Under the pieces are notes generated by a model. That model ran no database searches and was not told where the DNA came from. It worked only from the letters and a program-made list of their open reading frames with translations. Made by a program: the position numbers and the translations under genes. 64,000 nucleotides of DNA from Thermoplasmatales archaeon UBA509 (GTDB taxonomy: Archaea; Thermoplasmatota; Thermoplasmata; Thermoplasmatales; Thermoplasmataceae): assembly GCA_002498845.1 (NCBI GenBank), contig DAJC01000051.1:1-64000 (forward strand). The letters are read 5' to 3'. Shown here in pieces: positions 45,268 to 53,810 of this stretch (its first letter is position 1; the number at the start of each line of letters is the position of its first letter).

Positions 45268-46353
45268 ATGGAACTCAAGCTCTACAATATCAGGATACCT
45301 TTCCTGTACCCGTTCACGACAAGTTTTGGAACTGAATCCGCCAGGGATGCCATCATACTTGAGCTCATTGATGGCGATATCACGGCATATTCTGAATGCG
45401 TCACGTCAACAAATCCCGATTACGGCTACGAGGACAACCAGACCTCCACTCACCTCATTAGGGATGTCTTCAGCCCCATGATGAAGGATCTCCCCACGCC
45501 TCAGGAATTCAATTCAAGGGCAAGGAAAATCAAGGGAGACAACATGGCACGTGCAGCACTGGAAATGCTCCTGTGGGATTATCACTCCAAAATTTCTGGA
45601 AAACCTCTGGACAAATTCATGGGTGGCTCCAAGGAACATATTGAGGTGGGCCTTTCCGTGGGAATGGATGCCATGGATAAAATGGCCGGCAGGATAGATG
45701 ATGCCCTGAAGATGGGGTACAAGAGAATCAAGGTAAAGATTGAAAAGGGGCGGGAGAAGGAGATACTTGGGGGCATAAGGGACAGGTTCCCGGATATTGT
45801 CCTCACAGCGGATGCCAACAGCTCATACACAATGAAGGATATGGATCTGCTGCTATCCATAGACCGGTATGAACTGCAATACCTTGAGCAGCCGCTGAAT
45901 TTCGATGATCTTATCTACCATTCACGGCTGGCCAGGGAGATGTCAACACCAATATGCCTTGACGAATCCATAACATCACCTGAAAAGGCGGAGAAGGCCA
46001 TGGAAATTGGTGCATGCAGTGTCATAAACATCAAGCCCGGAAGAATAGGCGGCCTGACTGATTCACTTGAGGTTGCACGGATCTGCAGGGAGCATGGCGG
46101 CCACGTGTGGGTTGGAGGCATGCTTGAGACCGGAATCGGCAGGAGCTTCAATGTGGCCATGGCGTGCAACAGTAATGTGGACTATCCCGGAGATACAGCA
46201 CCAAATTCAAGGTATTTCAAAAAAGACATTGTTACGAATACATTCAAAATGGACAGGGGCCGCATAAAGCCTAACACAAAACCCGGCATTGGGGTGGAAA
46301 TCGATTTTCAGGAATTCACAAGAAGGATGGAATCCGCCATCCGGATATTCTAG
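45268..46353 (+). CDS. enolase-superfamily OSBS / N-succinylamino acid racemase-like enzyme
   Basis: 361 residues, muconate-lactonizing subgroup. Seen: capping domain start IRIPFLYPFTTSFGTE, acid/base KVKIEKG near 153-159, metal ligands in TADANSSY (Asp), YLEQPL (Glu) and CLDESI (Asp) near 178-230, second catalytic lysine in NIKPGRIGGL near 254, then VGGMLETGIGRSFNVAMA near 280, the segment shared by o-succinylbenzoate synthase and N-succinylamino acid racemase. Menaquinone synthesis (MenC) is therefore one option, amino acid racemisation the other; no other men genes are in the window. Confidence 0.8.
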   Translation: MELKLYNIRIPFLYPFTTSFGTESARDAIILELIDGDITAYSECVTSTNPDYGYEDNQTSTHLIRDVFSPMMKDLPTPQEFNSRARKIKGDNMARAALEMLLWDYHSKISGKPLDKFMGGSKEHIEVGLSVGMDAMDKMAGRIDDALKMGYKRIKVKIEKGREKEILGGIRDRFPDIVLTADANSSYTMKDMDLLLSIDRYELQYLEQPLNFDDLIYHSRLAREMSTPICLDESITSPEKAEKAMEIGACSVINIKPGRIGGLTDSLEVARICREHGGHVWVGGMLETGIGRSFNVAMACNSNVDYPGDTAPNSRYFKKDIVTNTFKMDRGRIKPNTKPGIGVEIDFQEFTRRMESAIRIF

Positions 46354-46385
46354 GATTGATCACTGCCAGTGGATGCACTTCCGTA

Positions 46386-47090
46386 TCAGAACTGCGTGAA
46401 ATCCTCTGGTTTGTTCTTAATTTTTCTGTCATATTCATCCCTGTCAATGCGGCGGTACAGCCTTATTAGTAGGTAGATAACAGGCACTGCGGCAATCCAA
46501 AGCATCAGGGGATATTCAATATTGTAGGGACTGGCGTAAATCCTGGGCATGTATATTTCTGTTGATTCAAATGTGCCGGCAATTGCCAGTTCAAGTACCA
46601 CAAACAGGTACATGTAGACAACCTTCATGATATTGGAGTGAAGAATCTGTCCCCTCTTTGCAAGGAGATAGATGAGGTAGATGCTTGTGCTTGTGGCCAC
46701 AGCATATGAGGGCAGTTCCAGCCATGTGTGCGGAAGTATGGCAAGGCTGAAAAAGACCACAAGTCCCGATGTATGGAGACTTGTCCCCTCAATTGATATT
46801 ATTATGGATGTCTCGATGCTTGAAAGAAGGAAGAAAAGCTGCCCAATGACCGGAATGAATTCAATGGTGGCAACCAGAAGATTGTGGGGGAAAATTTCCA
46901 GAATCATGTCAGGCAGGCTGAGTGTGACAATGGATTGTTGCTCATTCTTGAAGGCACTTAGCAGTACCTGATTATGAATCGAGAGGGAAGATATGGCAAT
47001 GAATATGCCAATCTCCACCAGGAAAACAACCAGGAACAGACGCCTCAGCTGAAGAACCCCGTTCCTGATGAAGAAACCGTCTCCCTTCAT
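46386..47090 (-). CDS. SpoIIM-like (DUF95) membrane protein
   Basis: 234 residues with about five membrane helices. IFPHNLLVATIEFIPVIGQL near 67 and LAILPHTWLELPSYAVAT near 115 carry the paired PHxxxE/P motifs of the SpoIIM/DUF95 family. In archaea these proteins are common and uncharacterised; in Bacillus SpoIIM takes part in engulfment. Monocistronic, with an AT-rich stretch before the start. No functional hint from neighbours. Confidence 0.75.
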   Translation of the reverse strand: MKGDGFFIRNGVLQLRRLFLVVFLVEIGIFIAISSLSIHNQVLLSAFKNEQQSIVTLSLPDMILEIFPHNLLVATIEFIPVIGQLFFLLSSIETSIIISIEGTSLHTSGLVVFFSLAILPHTWLELPSYAVATSTSIYLIYLLAKRGQILHSNIMKVVYMYLFVVLELAIAGTFESTEIYMPRIYASPYNIEYPLMLWIAAVPVIYLLIRLYRRIDRDEYDRKIKNKPEDFTQF

Positions 47091-47350
47091 TATGGGTTAT
47101 TTCAATCATGGTTGTTATATTTTCCTTAATTCAATGGATGAAAAGTGCAGCATTTATGATTACACTGTAAAATAGACACAGTGCCATGACCCGATCTCTC
47201 CTGACACACAGATTATAATTGCAAAACTCATAAACAGGAGAACTTATCCAGCGACAATATTCACAGGGAGAATCTAACTGGATGCCGTAATTAACTCAAG
47301 AGAAAGCACGAATGCGGCTCCCATGATTACATTGTTCTGTTCAACAAAGG

Positions 47351-47357
47351 TTATATA
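47351..47357 (+). promoter_or_regulatory. TATA box of a leaderless gene
   Basis: TTATATA ends 22 bases before the ATG at 47380, with its centre at about -26, so the transcript should begin at or next to the start codon. There is no ribosome binding site. Confidence 0.55.
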
Positions 47358-47379
47358 CTGTGCATCGCTATATATACTT

Positions 47380-47655
47380 ATGGCAGACGTAGTAGTTGTT
47401 CACAGCTGGAACGATGACCAGAAGGACAAGGTAATGGAATTTGCGAATAAGGTAACCACAATGGCAAAGAACAAACAGCTCCCAAAGGGACTCAAGCTTC
47501 TCGGCATAGATCTTGGACAGGGACAGAATATGGCAGTATGCAAGTGGGAGGCTGATTCATTGAATCATCTTATGGAGGTTGCTAAATCTCTTGGACCCAC
47601 CTGGGACATAAAAGCTTTTGAGGTTAAGCCGGCATACAAGCACGGTCTCTTCTAA
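47380..47655 (+). CDS. small conserved-looking protein, unknown function
   Basis: 91 residues beginning MADVVVVHSWNDDQKDKVME. The layout strand-helix-strand-strand-helix-strand (KLLGIDLGQGQNMAVCKWE, LNHLMEVAKSLG, IKAFEVKP) suggests a ferredoxin-like alpha/beta-barrel dimer of the DUF3303/DUF4242 kind, but I cannot name a family with confidence. I chose ATG 47380 over 47323 because of the TATA box at 47351 in leaderless spacing. Lys-rich, no membrane segment. Its 3' end overlaps the convergent gmhA gene by 4 bases. Confidence 0.65.
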   Translation: MADVVVVHSWNDDQKDKVMEFANKVTTMAKNKQLPKGLKLLGIDLGQGQNMAVCKWEADSLNHLMEVAKSLGPTWDIKAFEVKPAYKHGLF

Positions 47656-48239
47656 TTCTTTTTACCATCATTTTCTTTTACTATCATCCTGTCTATTTCC
47701 AGGCATATCATGTGAATTATGGCTATGTGCATCTCCTGTATTATGGGAGTGTCATCAGATTCCACATTCACAACCTCGCTGCATAGAGACTTGATTTTTC
47801 CCCCAGATTTTCCCGTCATGGCGATGGTGTATGCCCCCAGCTTCCTGGCGGCGTTGATTCCGTTAATTACATTTGGCGAATTTCCTGAAGTTGTTATGCC
47901 AATAACAATATCGCCGGACTTTACCAGAGCGTCCACCTGCCTGGAGAAAATCTCATCATAACTGTAGTCGTTTGCTATTGCCGTAACGGATGAAACGTTT
48001 GTATTGAGGCATAGGGCGGCCAGCGGTCTTCTTTCAAAGGAGAAGTGACCTGTCAATTCTGCAACAAAATGCTGGGCGTCTGCGGCTGAACCTCCGTTTC
48101 CAAATGTCACAAGCTTTCCCCTCTTTTCAATGGAATCAACAATTCTACTGGCGATTCTTCTGATCTGTCCGGGGTTGATCTTAGATCTCGCTTCCATGCC
48201 TGCCTTGATATATTCTTCAAGTGAGAAGTCCTGATACAT
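47652..48239 (-). CDS. gmhA: sedoheptulose-7-phosphate isomerase (SIS domain)
   Basis: 195 residues, SIS-domain phosphosugar isomerase. KLVTFGNGGSAADAQHFVAE near residue 40 and IGITTSGNSPNVINGI near 108 are the phosphosugar-binding loops, and TPIIQEMHIAIIH near 165 carries the catalytic Gln-Glu-x-x-His region of GmhA. The reaction is sedoheptulose-7-phosphate to glycero-manno-heptose-7-phosphate, the entry step to heptose sugars. This fits a heptose-containing surface glycan made by the glycosyltransferases that follow, though no hldE or gmhB was seen here. A related SIS activity cannot be excluded. Confidence 0.82.
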   Translation of the reverse strand: MYQDFSLEEYIKAGMEARSKINPGQIRRIASRIVDSIEKRGKLVTFGNGGSAADAQHFVAELTGHFSFERRPLAALCLNTNVSSVTAIANDYSYDEIFSRQVDALVKSGDIVIGITTSGNSPNVINGINAARKLGAYTIAMTGKSGGKIKSLCSEVVNVESDDTPIIQEMHIAIIHMICLEIDRMIVKENDGKKN

Positions 48240-48533
48240 GAACTGGCATTGTTAGCCACTATTATAATGATCCATTGATAACAGAAATTGATTCCTTCGC
48301 CAAGCAGTCAATTGTAAGGAGAATGTGCTACCTGAATAATTCCAGATCCCATTGAAATTACCCAACATAAAAGGGATGTAAAAATCGTTTAAACCGGCTA
48401 CTCACAGAAGCTACTCCTGATTTCAGCAATAGCCTGCTCTGATAACATTCTGCTTTCCAACGGGGCCGGAACCTTTCCGGAAAGCACTGAAGGGCTATTT
48501 AATTTTACCGCTTAAGACAAAAATATGGAGTGA

Positions 48534-48683
48534 TTAATCCTTATCTTCATTCTTTTTCTTGAATCCTTTTGAAAAGCCTTTCCCGAAGCCCTTGACCACG
48601 TCTGCTCCTTTTTTGGCGACGTCTCCCACAACTTCTCCGGACTTCTCTGCTACACCTTTCTTTTTGTTTTTATCCTCGTCCAT
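48534..48683 (-). CDS. 49-residue lysine/glycine-rich small protein
   Basis: Open from ATG 48683 to TAA 48534: begins MDEDKNKKKGVAEKSGEVV, then regular glycine-spaced KGxDVVKGFGKGFSKGF and a charged tail KKKNEDKD. It is about 30% Lys, with Gly at 3-4 residue spacing, like an amphipathic helix that could lie on membrane or nucleic acid. Upstream on the minus strand gatatataac resembles a TATA box and AGAGGG precedes the ATG. I do not recognise a family; the biased but ordered composition and clean start support a real gene. Confidence 0.5.
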   Translation of the reverse strand: MDEDKNKKKGVAEKSGEVVGDVAKKGADVVKGFGKGFSKGFKKKNEDKD

Positions 48684-48825
48684 AGATATGCCCTCTGTTA
48701 GCTATGGAGTGCATTGTTATATATCTTTACAAAATGTATAAAAGACATTTCTTAAGGTACTGCACACTGAACTTCGATACATATATCATCGACAGTTAAA
48801 ATAGGGTGGATTACTTTAATTCAGT

Positions 48826-49752
48826 GTGGAAACCAGGACCCCGCCAGATATTCCAGATTATGAGGATCGGGATTTTGTCATTGAAGACGCCGAGGCAGAC
48901 ATGGAATTCAGGATAATCCATGAACTCCTTCCGCCATTTTCCCGGTGGACTGTTGATCTCGGGTGTGGGTATGGAAGATTATCCGCTGCTCTTTCCAGGA
49001 AATCCGGGAAACTCATACTTGTGGACTACTCAATGACCGGCATGAAAAGGGCCAGACAGAAGATGCTTGATGATGGGATATCAGCTTCCTTCCTGCTTGC
49101 TGACATTTCACACCTGCCGTTCAGATCTGACAGCATTGACACCATAGCAATGTTCAGGGTATTCCATCACTTTAATGATCCTGCCCTGGCAATTCGGGAA
49201 ATAGTGCGCTGCATGAGACCCTCTGGACATATTGTATTCAATTATAATTCCTCAGACAATGCATCAATGATGCTGTTCTGGCTGAAGCACAGAATCAATG
49301 GAGGAAACAACCATCAGAAATTCCCGTTTCCACTGATGCCTGGCACGCTTAGGGCCAATCCGGAGGACGATAAAAGGCCCATATATTTTCAGACCCATTC
49401 AACACTGAGGTCATTGATGAAGCAGAATGGCCTTGTGCAGTCTCATGGAAACTTTCATTCAGGAATGCTTGGAAAGGTTGCATTTAAAAACGGTTTCTTT
49501 CAGGATGCTGTCCGTGATCTGCAGACGCGCATGCTGGACAAGTGGCCCTCCAGATTTCTCTTCCCCAACAATTATGTGCTCTGCAGAAAGGAAGGACGCA
49601 ATAACGGCACACAGTTTCATAATTTGGAGGATTTGCTTGCCTGTCCTGTGTGCTCCGAAACTATTTTCATTGAAGGTGACTCCATGGAGTGCGCAAATGG
49701 GCACAGATTTACCATTTCAGACGGAATTTACGATTTCAGGAACCCATCGTAA
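48826..49752 (+). CDS. SAM methyltransferase with C-terminal Trm112-like zinc domain
   Basis: 308 residues. Class I methyltransferase: WTVDLGCGYGRLSAALSRK near 42 (SAM site), LILVDYSMTGM, DGISASFLLADISHLPF, FRVFHHFNDPALAIREIVRC. The last 40 residues form a separate small domain, LEDLLACPVCSETIFIEGDS then MECANGHRFTISDGIYDF, with CxxC...CxxGH as in Trm112-like/YcaR zinc domains usually found as separate activator proteins or at the N-terminus of RlmA-type enzymes. GTG start at 48826. First of three methyltransferase genes in a row. Target unknown, likely glycan or polyprenyl compound by context. Confidence 0.75.
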   Translation: METRTPPDIPDYEDRDFVIEDAEADMEFRIIHELLPPFSRWTVDLGCGYGRLSAALSRKSGKLILVDYSMTGMKRARQKMLDDGISASFLLADISHLPFRSDSIDTIAMFRVFHHFNDPALAIREIVRCMRPSGHIVFNYNSSDNASMMLFWLKHRINGGNNHQKFPFPLMPGTLRANPEDDKRPIYFQTHSTLRSLMKQNGLVQSHGNFHSGMLGKVAFKNGFFQDAVRDLQTRMLDKWPSRFLFPNNYVLCRKEGRNNGTQFHNLEDLLACPVCSETIFIEGDSMECANGHRFTISDGIYDFRNPS

Positions 49753-49825
49753 TATTCATCTGATGGACTGCTGGTTGGCACTGGGGCACTGGAACATGGA
49801 AGTATCATGATAAACTGCTTCGGTT

Positions 49826-50713
49826 GTGAAGTCACAGCAGCATATTATTCGAATAATGAACATTGCATTAATATACGAATTTAAGAATTTGATTCAGAAA
49901 ATGCTAGGAAAAGATAAGGAAGCGTATTATAAGATGCTGGATCAGGTCTTTTCCCGGGCTTCGGCACTATATGATGAGAGGATACTGTCCAATTTTGTAA
50001 ACGTCAGTATCAGAAACATTGAGATGTCCATACTGCTTTCATATTCATTCAGGGGGTGTGTTGCACTTGAAATTGGACAGGGCACCGGGGAGGAATCCTC
50101 GCGCTATATCAAGGCAACGGGCAACAGGCTGGATGCTGTTGATGTGTCAGGCGGCATGGTGGACTATTCCCGGATGAAAATGACACGGCTGGGATATGGT
50201 GAACTGTATAATGCCATACAATTGCCAGCTTCAGATATTGCCCATCTCAATAAGATCTATGACATTGTTTACAGCTTCAATGGTCTTATAAATACAGAAC
50301 CTGATTTAACTGATCTGAAGGACGGGATTAACAAAATAACAAAACCAGGCTCAGTCATCATACTGTCCTTCCGCAACAGTTCCTGCCTTGGGGAGAATCT
50401 CATCAGGCTGGTCAGCAACAGGCCTGATCTGGGAAGGGATCGCACACTGGCTAGCGTGGATGTCCAGGTTGCCGGAGACAGCGTACCCTCCATATATTAC
50501 TCCCTGGATGACGCTGCAAAGTTTATTCCAGAGACTTTCAGGATTACTGGAATATATGGACTGGCTGTGCTTTTTCCACCTTATCTTGCCGGGGTTGTGA
50601 AATCAGGGATAGCAAAAAGGATCATATCTGCCACGGAAAGGGCCATCTGCTTTCTGCCTTTCTTCAGGACGCATGGAGATGAGATTCTAATTGTTGCAAG
50701 AAGATATGCGTGA
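49826..50713 (+). CDS. SAM-dependent methyltransferase
   Basis: 295 residues with a class I SAM site VALEIGQGTGEESSRYIKA near 78 and VDVSGGMVDYSRMKM near 103; then IYDIVYSFNGLI and KPGSVIILSFRN, the later methyltransferase strands. The C-terminal part (PETFRITGIYGLAVLFPPYL) is hydrophobic and may sit on membrane. GTG at 49826; ATG 49856 is possible. The gene overlaps the next methyltransferase by 8 bases. The acceptor cannot be read from sequence. Confidence 0.7.
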   Translation: MKSQQHIIRIMNIALIYEFKNLIQKMLGKDKEAYYKMLDQVFSRASALYDERILSNFVNVSIRNIEMSILLSYSFRGCVALEIGQGTGEESSRYIKATGNRLDAVDVSGGMVDYSRMKMTRLGYGELYNAIQLPASDIAHLNKIYDIVYSFNGLINTEPDLTDLKDGINKITKPGSVIILSFRNSSCLGENLIRLVSNRPDLGRDRTLASVDVQVAGDSVPSIYYSLDDAAKFIPETFRITGIYGLAVLFPPYLAGVVKSGIAKRIISATERAICFLPFFRTHGDEILIVARRYA

Positions 50714-51773
50714 AATCAAGATTGTCCTGCCTCCACCGGACCTGACTGAGATCAGTGCTAATTTCACCATTGACCGTGGAAGAGTATCGGTGATCCTCAC
50801 GGAAAGCAGACGCAGAATCCTGAGAAGGGGGATTGAACCCATAATAGACGGGAAAACATACAGAGCAGCTAAATGTGACCTGGGAAAAACTACTGAAGCA
50901 TTTCTCAGGAAGTACGGAAGAGAACACATGGACAGGTACTTCACAGGCAGGAAAAGAATTGCGTATATGCTGACTCCCGTAACGGAAGAACACACAACTG
51001 CCATTTGGGAAAATACCTATGCGGAATCGCATTCATTCCAGTACGCCGAAAGGATTCAGGGAGATAAGGTGCAGATGCACCTGAGGACTGTGGCCTCAGA
51101 TTGTCTCAGGAAATTCATGGCAGATGGAGTATCCATTCTGGAAGTGGGCTGCTCAAACGGCTATGAAATGAGCCTGGCGAAAAAAGGATTTTCAGGAACA
51201 AGCTGCGTATGCGCTGATGTATCGCCGGAAGCCATTGAATTTGCGAAGCAACATTCCCCTGCAGGGACGTATGACAGATTTGTGGAAGTGAGTGGAAACT
51301 GGAATGAGTCCATCGGTTCCTTCCATATCATCTACAGCACATTTGGTGCCGCCGATACATCGTCATTTCATGAGATCGCCAGCTTTGTAGGAAACAACCT
51401 CAAAAGGAATGGATTGTTCATTGGCACGGCGCTTAACAGGTTTGCAGCCTGGGACCTGGTTCTTTCAGCCATAACAGGGAAGAGAGGCTATGCCAGGAAT
51501 CGACTGTCGGGAATCATCCCTGCAGGTGATAGCAGGTACCCAGTTACGGTATATGCAAGAAGTGTGAAAGAAATAAGTTCCAACGGTATTCTTCATCCTG
51601 TGGCATTCCGAGGCTTATCCATGCTGTTTGCGCCCTATAATTACAGGCGAATAAACAGAATACTGATCAAGATACCATTCATGAGGAAGCTTGACGAGAT
51701 TCTTTCTGGAATCTTTCCCTTAAGCTTGCTGTGCGAATACATCCTCTTTGTCCTGAGTCCGGCTACAGGATAA
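50706..51773 (+). CDS. SAM-dependent methyltransferase
   Basis: 355 residues from ATG 50706 (MREIKIVLPPPDLTEI), overlapping the previous stop. An N-terminal domain of about 100 residues ends in TEEHTTAIWENTYAESHSF, followed by the SAM site SILEVGCSNGYEMSLAKKG near 142, CVCADVSPEAIEFAKQH and FHIIYSTFGAADTSSFHEI. Similar in layout to its neighbour, so the two may act in sequence on the same substrate. A longer start (TTG 50691) is possible. Target unknown. Confidence 0.7.
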   Translation: MREIKIVLPPPDLTEISANFTIDRGRVSVILTESRRRILRRGIEPIIDGKTYRAAKCDLGKTTEAFLRKYGREHMDRYFTGRKRIAYMLTPVTEEHTTAIWENTYAESHSFQYAERIQGDKVQMHLRTVASDCLRKFMADGVSILEVGCSNGYEMSLAKKGFSGTSCVCADVSPEAIEFAKQHSPAGTYDRFVEVSGNWNESIGSFHIIYSTFGAADTSSFHEIASFVGNNLKRNGLFIGTALNRFAAWDLVLSAITGKRGYARNRLSGIIPAGDSRYPVTVYARSVKEISSNGILHPVAFRGLSMLFAPYNYRRINRILIKIPFMRKLDEILSGIFPLSLLCEYILFVLSPATG

Positions 51774-51776
51774 ATT

Positions 51777-52622
51777 TTACCAGTTGCTCAGATCCCTGCC
51801 TTTAACCCTTAATAAAAATGCCCCCAAAAGAGAGAATATTTCAACAATGGATGCCATGAACAGAATAGCCAGACTTCCGGGGTAATCATTGTTGAAATTT
51901 CTGATTGCCGCAATGGTCTCAAGTGGATTAAGAGATGAGATTGAGAATGAGGCGTGCTCCCCAAGCTGCTTTCTGGACTGCATATGCCCGAAGTTAACAC
52001 GGATTCTCTGCCTCAGAAGTTCCTTCGTTGAGCCTGGCACTGTGTTGTGAACAACCACATCCCTGCAGTACCTTATCTTTCCTCCTGCAACCACAGCCCT
52101 GTGGCAGAGATATTCATCATCGTTTACAATATCGCTGCTGGGTATGATGAAGCGATGCCTGACCACCTGGAATTCGCCACCGCAGAAGAACTGGTTTCTG
52201 GATTCCTTCATGGCAACATAAGAATCATGAAAATGCCACATGACCTCTCCTAACTTCGATGCTAGGCTGCTCCCATGAAACGGTTCTATTCTGGGAAATG
52301 CAAGCTCGTAACTGTCACCAAGGCACTGGATCATCCTACTCACCACAGAATCATCAAACCTTGTATCTGCGGATATGAGGAATATATGGCCATCACGGAT
52401 GTTTTGAATTGCCCTGTTGTATGAGGAGGACTTCCCCATTTTCCTCTGTTCATAGAGTATCTTAATATTCCTGTGGTCTAAGCTCTCAGCATCAATATCT
52501 GTATGGACGCCTCCAATGGCCATGGTGGTTTCATCAAACACATCAGAAAGGGCCTTTTCCATTGCATATTCAACATCCGCGGGCCTTGCATAGCTGAAGA
52601 ACACCGCATTCCTAAGCGTCAT
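51777..52622 (-). CDS. family 2 glycosyltransferase
   Basis: 281 residues, GT-A fold: NIKILYEQRKMGKSSSYNRA near 53 (family signature E(Q)xxxGK(P/S)xAxN), IFLISADTRFDDSVVSRMI near 80 (DxD-like), then FCGGEFQVVRHRFI, NDDEYLCHRAVVAGGKIRYC near 168 and LRQRIRVNFGHMQS near 205 (QxxRW-type). One or two C-terminal membrane helices (LAILFMASIVEIFSLLGAFL). It overlaps the upstream nucleotidyltransferase-fold gene by 11 bases, so the two form a unit. Acceptor and donor not known. Confidence 0.8.
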   Translation of the reverse strand: MTLRNAVFFSYARPADVEYAMEKALSDVFDETTMAIGGVHTDIDAESLDHRNIKILYEQRKMGKSSSYNRAIQNIRDGHIFLISADTRFDDSVVSRMIQCLGDSYELAFPRIEPFHGSSLASKLGEVMWHFHDSYVAMKESRNQFFCGGEFQVVRHRFIIPSSDIVNDDEYLCHRAVVAGGKIRYCRDVVVHNTVPGSTKELLRQRIRVNFGHMQSRKQLGEHASFSISSLNPLETIAAIRNFNNDYPGSLAILFMASIVEIFSLLGAFLLRVKGRDLSNW

Positions 52623-53259
52623 GATGCTGCTCCGCCTCCCTGATGTGCTTATACTTCAATGAATCTAGAAAGAAATGATGCAGTCCCATCTTTGCCTCAA
52701 AACATTCCTGCGATTTGCCAGACGCCTTAAGGTGGTGGTTTGTCATTCTGGTTTTCGCCTGCTGATATGTGCCAACAAGCACGTATGCAACAAAGTTCAG
52801 TAGCTTCAGGGCCGCTGATGAATCGGTATCCCTGGCAGGAACTTCCTGATTCCCAGCATCATGCTGCCTGGTCAGGGGCGAAAGCTGGAGCAGTTCTCCA
52901 TAATATTGCGATCCAAGTACGGGTATGACTCTAGTAGCGTCCCTTGCTGTAAGCTGGTCAAGGGATTCACTGAACAGGTCATGCGCAAAACTGCGATCCA
53001 TGCTCAGGGAAAGGCAAATTTCTTTGAAGCCACGCAGGCGACGAACAATGAGGGCATAGGAAAGCGTCAGCCACAGGCAATCCTGATTTGCTATTATGAA
53101 AATATCAATGTCATCTTCACTTCTGGGATCATAAGAAACTGATCCTGAGATACCTGCGAAAGAAACAAGTCTTCTGGGAAGGTTCAATATAAAGGCGCTC
53201 CCGGAAGCGACCTTGGCTGTTTTTATGTTCCTGTTCAGTGAGGTCTCTGTGACTTCCAT
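52612..53259 (-). CDS. nucleotidyltransferase-fold protein
   Basis: 215 residues. VSFAGISGSVSYDPRSEDDI near 32 followed by DIFIIAN carries the GS and DxD motifs of Pol-beta-type nucleotidyltransferases: GS then two carboxylates spaced for metal binding. The rest is helical and resembles no family I recognise. It overlaps the glycosyltransferase gene by 11 bases and likely helps make or move its donor, or regulates it. Minimal nucleotidyltransferases also occur as toxins (MNT/HEPN), but no HEPN partner is here. Confidence 0.65.
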   Translation of the reverse strand: MEVTETSLNRNIKTAKVASGSAFILNLPRRLVSFAGISGSVSYDPRSEDDIDIFIIANQDCLWLTLSYALIVRRLRGFKEICLSLSMDRSFAHDLFSESLDQLTARDATRVIPVLGSQYYGELLQLSPLTRQHDAGNQEVPARDTDSSAALKLLNFVAYVLVGTYQQAKTRMTNHHLKASGKSQECFEAKMGLHHFFLDSLKYKHIREAEQHHDA

Positions 53260-53283
53260 CTTTCACCACTATCTTTTTCATCT

Positions 53284-53724
53284 CTACTTCCTGTGAAGAG
53301 CAAATGCAACGCCAGATGTTACAATATAAAAGGCAAACAGGACATCATAAAGCCCGGGAATGTATGGCAGTGAGCCCTTGAATTTGGAGAAACCAAAAAG
53401 GTATGTTGCAAAGGATGAAGCAGAGGTGAATCCTACCATAGAATAGGTGGCAATGTCTGCAATAAGGAAAACTGCAAGCAGCGCTGTCCCAACAGCGGCA
53501 ATTGTTGAATTCCTGCCTGTTGGCCTGGCGAATATTATCCCGGCCCCGATTATATCCACGATGCCTGTTATGAGGAGACCGTACCAGTGTATGAAGTATG
53601 GTTTGACAACTCCAAAATCCGTCTGCAGATTCTTGTCTGTGAACAGTATGGTAATTGTGATTACAAAGTCAATGAGAAGCAATATTCCCACAGCATACAC
53701 AATTTTATTGACACTTGCTGTCAT
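53284..53724 (-). CDS. four-helix membrane protein, unknown
   Basis: 146 residues with four membrane helices (YAVGILLLIDFVITITILF; WYGLLITGIVDIIGAGIIFA; TIAAVGTALLAVFLIADIAT; LYDVLFAFYIVTSGVAFALH). No motif that I can name; DoxX-like size. It starts behind an AT-rich region (aattataatattaaaatatt) that also serves the divergent glycosyltransferase gene. Confidence 0.6.
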   Translation of the reverse strand: MTASVNKIVYAVGILLLIDFVITITILFTDKNLQTDFGVVKPYFIHWYGLLITGIVDIIGAGIIFARPTGRNSTIAAVGTALLAVFLIADIATYSMVGFTSASSFATYLFGFSKFKGSLPYIPGLYDVLFAFYIVTSGVAFALHRK

Positions 53725-53810
53725 TATACAATCATTACGTAATTATAATATTAAAATATTACTACACAAAAGTATTGTAGTTATTCTTAATAATATTAAC
53801 AGAAACCAGT

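Noticed and set aside
52612-53259. Minimal nucleotidyltransferase toxin-antitoxin (MNT/HEPN) system
   Set aside because: The GS...DxD motif fits, but there is no HEPN gene; the overlap is with a glycosyltransferase.
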